7,340 nucleotides of DNA from an uncultured Candidatus Melainabacteria bacterium. Lineage in GTDB: Bacteria; Cyanobacteriota; Vampirovibrionia; Gastranaerophilales; Gastranaerophilaceae. Shown one piece after another: positions 5,473 to 7,340 of this stretch. Position 1 is the stretch's first letter. Each line of letters starts with the position of its first letter. The stretch lies in assembly GCA_937895785.1 (NCBI GenBank), contig CALBKW010000137.1, positions 1 through 7,340 of the forward strand. The letters are read 5' to 3'. Both the position numbers and the translations under genes were made by a program. The notes under the pieces were generated by a model. It had not been told where the DNA came from and ran no database searches. It saw only the letters and a list, made by a program, of their open reading frames with translations.

Positions 5473-6561
5473 ATGAAGTTAAAAAGTTTGAAATTATTGA
5501 ATTATAGAAATTGCGAAAATGTAGAATTAGATTTTTGCGATTTTAAAAACTTGATTATTGGTAAAAATGCTCAAGGCAAAACCAATATTTTGGAAAGTAT
5601 TTATTTTCTTTCAAACTTGAAATCTGTTAGAACCTCAAATAATTTAGATTTAATTCTTTTTGATAAACCTCAAATGGAAATTTCTGCAGTTCTTGATAAA
5701 AATAATACAGAAATTGAAATGGATTTTACATATACTGATGAAAAGAAAAAAAGCTTTAAGTTAAATAAAGTTAAATCTACTCAAAAAGATTTTAAACAAG
5801 TTGTTAAAACAGTTTTATTTTCAACAGAAGATTTATTATTGCTTAGAGGAGCTCCAGAAGATAGAAGAAAATGGCTTGATAGAGCAATTTCTCAAATTTA
5901 TCCTGTGTATGATGAACGAATTTCAAAATACGAAAAAATTAGAGCACAGAAAAATAATTTACTAAAAGATGAAAAATTTGATTACTCTCTTTTGCAAGTC
6001 TATAACGAACAATTAGCAATAGCTGGTTCAAATATAATATATTTGCGCAAAAAATTCTTGTCTGAAATTGAAAAAATTGCAACACAAAAACATTCAAATA
6101 TTTCTGAGGAAGAAACACTTAAAATATACTATTCATCTACTTTTGAACTTGGTGAAACAGTTGAAGAAATTGCTCAAAATTATAGAATAGCACTAAAAGA
6201 AAATTATGAAGATGAACGTCGTCGTTGTCAATCACTTGTAGGTCCTCATAGAGATGATATCGTATTTTTTATAAACGATAAAGAATCAACAAAATTTGCA
6301 TCACAAGGTCAACAAAGAACGATTGTACTAGCTCTTAAAATGGCGGAAATAGATATAATTAAAGAAAAAGCAGGAACATCTCCAATACTTTTATTAGATG
6401 ATGTTTTAGCAGAATTGGACGATTTAAGACAAAATTATTTACTAAATTCAATAGATAAAGAAACTCAAACTATAATAACTTCAGTTGATACACTATTTTT
6501 TAACGAAGAATTTTTACGAGATGTAAAAATTTTTAAAATAAATGATGGAAAGGTTGTTTAA
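5473..6561 (+). CDS. recF: DNA replication and repair protein RecF
   Basis: RecF is an SMC-like ABC ATPase that binds gapped DNA and, with RecO and RecR, loads RecA onto single-stranded gaps at stalled forks. The 362-aa length is standard. Residues visible are the start 'MKLKSLKLLNYRNCENVELDF', Walker A G30-K-N-A-Q-G-K36-T37, 'EDLLLLRGAPEDRRKWLD' in the central region, 'VGPHRDD' (256-262), the ABC signature 'ASQGQQRT' (276-283) and Walker B/D-loop 'PILLLDDVLAELD' (304-316). All catalytic motifs are present. The ATG at 5473 begins the conserved N-terminus and sits right after the promoter, with no ribosome-binding site. It is the first gene of a run with two small membrane protein genes; its stop is two bases before the next ATG. 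Confidence 0.98.
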   Translation: MKLKSLKLLNYRNCENVELDFCDFKNLIIGKNAQGKTNILESIYFLSNLKSVRTSNNLDLILFDKPQMEISAVLDKNNTEIEMDFTYTDEKKKSFKLNKVKSTQKDFKQVVKTVLFSTEDLLLLRGAPEDRRKWLDRAISQIYPVYDERISKYEKIRAQKNNLLKDEKFDYSLLQVYNEQLAIAGSNIIYLRKKFLSEIEKIATQKHSNISEEETLKIYYSSTFELGETVEEIAQNYRIALKENYEDERRRCQSLVGPHRDDIVFFINDKESTKFASQGQQRTIVLALKMAEIDIIKEKAGTSPILLLDDVLAELDDLRQNYLLNSIDKETQTIITSVDTLFFNEEFLRDVKIFKINDGKVV

Positions 6562-6563
6562 TA

Positions 6564-6962
6564 ATGGATTTTGAACTAATTTTAAGCTCAATTGGTATGA
6601 TTATAAATTCAATAATAGCAATTATATTTGCTGTTGTTTTATTAAAAGATAAAAAATGGTGGGGATTAGTAATAATTCTATTTATTGGTATTTGTTGTTT
6701 TTTATTGGATAAATTTGAGTACTTATTTGAAAAATTTTTGGATGAAGGTTTTAATAATGCTTCTTGGTTAATGATAGGTATATTTTTTATATTTACCTTA
6801 ATTATAGTAATATTAAACATATTTCCAAAAGATGATGCTTTATACGAAGATAAACTACAAAAGAAAAAATATAAGCAAGAACAAATAAAAAATATGTTAA
6901 TTCTTATATTAGGTGGTTTGTTAATATTGGGAACAATTTTTGTAATTTGTTCAATAAAATAA
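6564..6962 (+). CDS. Small four-helix membrane protein of unknown function, 132 aa
   Basis: I do not recognise a named family. Four hydrophobic segments are visible at about 7-27, 33-48, 67-87 and 111-130, separated by charged loops ('KDKKWW' at 28-33, 'DKFEYLFEKFLDEG' at 49-62, and a Lys-rich loop at 89-110). It starts two bases after the recF stop and has AAAGG (6549-6553) ten bases before its ATG, so it is translationally close to recF. Its C-terminal three-quarters resembles the next gene: N64-N65-x-x-W68-x-x-I71-G72 aligns with N29-N30-x-x-W33-x-x-I36-G37 of the neighbour, and a 'LLILG' core recurs in both last helices. Sharing a transcript with recF does not by itself imply a repair role. 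Confidence 0.85.
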   Translation: MDFELILSSIGMIINSIIAIIFAVVLLKDKKWWGLVIILFIGICCFLLDKFEYLFEKFLDEGFNNASWLMIGIFFIFTLIIVILNIFPKDDALYEDKLQKKKYKQEQIKNMLILILGGLLILGTIFVICSIK

Positions 6963-6979
6963 GAAAGGAAAGTTTTAAT

Positions 6980-7276
6980 ATGGATAAAATAATATCTTTT
7001 GTAGTATTAGCATTGATTGTATTTTTATGTTTTAAAGCTGAGGATTTAATAAATTTGGCAATGAACAATATTCCATGGATAGTCATTGGCTTTTTAATAT
7101 TTATTGGTATTTTTCTTTTTGTAATGGTTATAAAAGATTTAATTTCAAGTTATCAACAAGACCCTGCAAGAACAAAAAAATATATAATTAAAAATTTTAA
7201 AGTATTAGGATTTTCACTATTTGTAGCACTTTTAATATTGGGCGTAATAATCTTAAATGTAATTGAAAATACATAA
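6980..7276 (+). CDS. Small three-helix membrane protein of unknown function, 98 aa
   Basis: No named family is recognised. Hydrophobic segments lie at about 4-18, 32-51 and 74-94; the loop 'KDLISSYQQDPARTKKYIIKNFK' between the last two is basic. The start at 6980 is preferred because AGAAAGGAAAG (6962-6972) lies about ten bases upstream; a longer reading from 6947 would overlap the upstream gene by 16 bases and add a hydrophilic leader. The 17-nt gap to the upstream gene implies cotranscription with it and recF. The protein aligns with residues about 34-130 of that gene but lacks its first helix, which suggests tandem duplication with gain or loss of one N-terminal helix. No terminator follows before the window ends. 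Confidence 0.82.
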   Translation: MDKIISFVVLALIVFLCFKAEDLINLAMNNIPWIVIGFLIFIGIFLFVMVIKDLISSYQQDPARTKKYIIKNFKVLGFSLFVALLILGVIILNVIENT

Positions 7277-7285
7277 AAGAAGTTC

Positions 7286-7340
7286 AAAACACTTGTAAAT
7301 ACATAACAGGCAATTTTAAGATAAAAAAATCCTTAAATAG
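7286..7340. repeat. Right arm of 55-bp terminal inverted repeat
   Basis: This is the exact reverse complement of 1-55. It begins nine bases after the stop codon of the last membrane protein gene. Read outward, it contains TTGTAA (7293-7298) and TAAGAT (7317-7322), a poor promoter-like pair at 18 nt that I would not call. As on the left, the repeat stops at the window edge, so its full length and any gene it belongs to are not visible here. Confidence 0.95.

Noticed and set aside
6947..6979. Upstream start for the last membrane protein (109 aa)
   Set aside because: It overlaps the preceding gene, adds a hydrophilic leader, and skips the good AAGGA site just before the ATG at 6980.
1..7340. 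A transposon or linear element with 55-bp terminal inverted repeats
   Set aside because: There is no transposase, integrase, terminal protein or target-site duplication in view, and the cargo is single-copy housekeeping genes (dnaN, recF). An invertible segment or an assembly-graph boundary explains the repeats better.

Overview
The window is very AT-rich, and its genes use the standard code (TGG for Trp, TAA or TAG stops). I infer a gut-type member of Gastranaerophilales/Vampirovibrionia (formerly Melainabacteria), the non-photosynthetic sister group of Cyanobacteria. The reasons are the low GC, dnaN and recF set divergently instead of in a dnaA-dnaN-recF operon, and a protein opening with a short 'MQVSFTG' motif that I associate with this lineage. 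This placement is an inference (about 0.6); a low-GC Firmicute is less likely because of the dnaN/recF layout.

Layout from left to right. 1-55 is one arm of a perfect 55-bp inverted repeat whose other arm is 7286-7340. A small XRE-type repressor gene (60-374, minus) diverges from a DXD sugar transferase of the capsular polysaccharide type (515-1324, plus), with an AT-rich shared promoter/operator region between them. Next comes a GAF plus HD-GYP protein (1498-2883, plus) that has lost its HD metal-binding doublet. It converges on a calpain-like cysteine peptidase (2922-3914, minus) across a strong bidirectional terminator. Upstream of the peptidase, behind its own terminator, is dnaN (3991-5109, minus), the beta sliding clamp.

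The 363-bp gap between dnaN and recF (5110-5472) holds an A+T-only tract of about 50 bp, two copies of a 35-bp repeat at a 71-bp period containing three TTGCAGAAAA motifs, and a near-consensus promoter that should start recF transcription at or within a base of its ATG. Both replication/repair genes are transcribed outward from this gap, and in Cyanobacteria the origin has been placed beside dnaN, so the gap is a candidate oriC. recF (5473-6561, plus) leads a tight operon with two small membrane proteins (6564-6962 and 6980-7276) that look like tandem paralogues of each other.

Most notable are the candidate origin with its 35-bp repeats, the predicted leaderless recF transcript, the degenerate HD-GYP protein, a bacterial calpain-like peptidase with a complete catalytic set, and the inverted repeats at the exact ends. 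Those repeats may mark an invertible origin-bearing segment, or may simply be a k=55 assembly-graph signature. I saw no tRNA, rRNA, CRISPR array or transposase.
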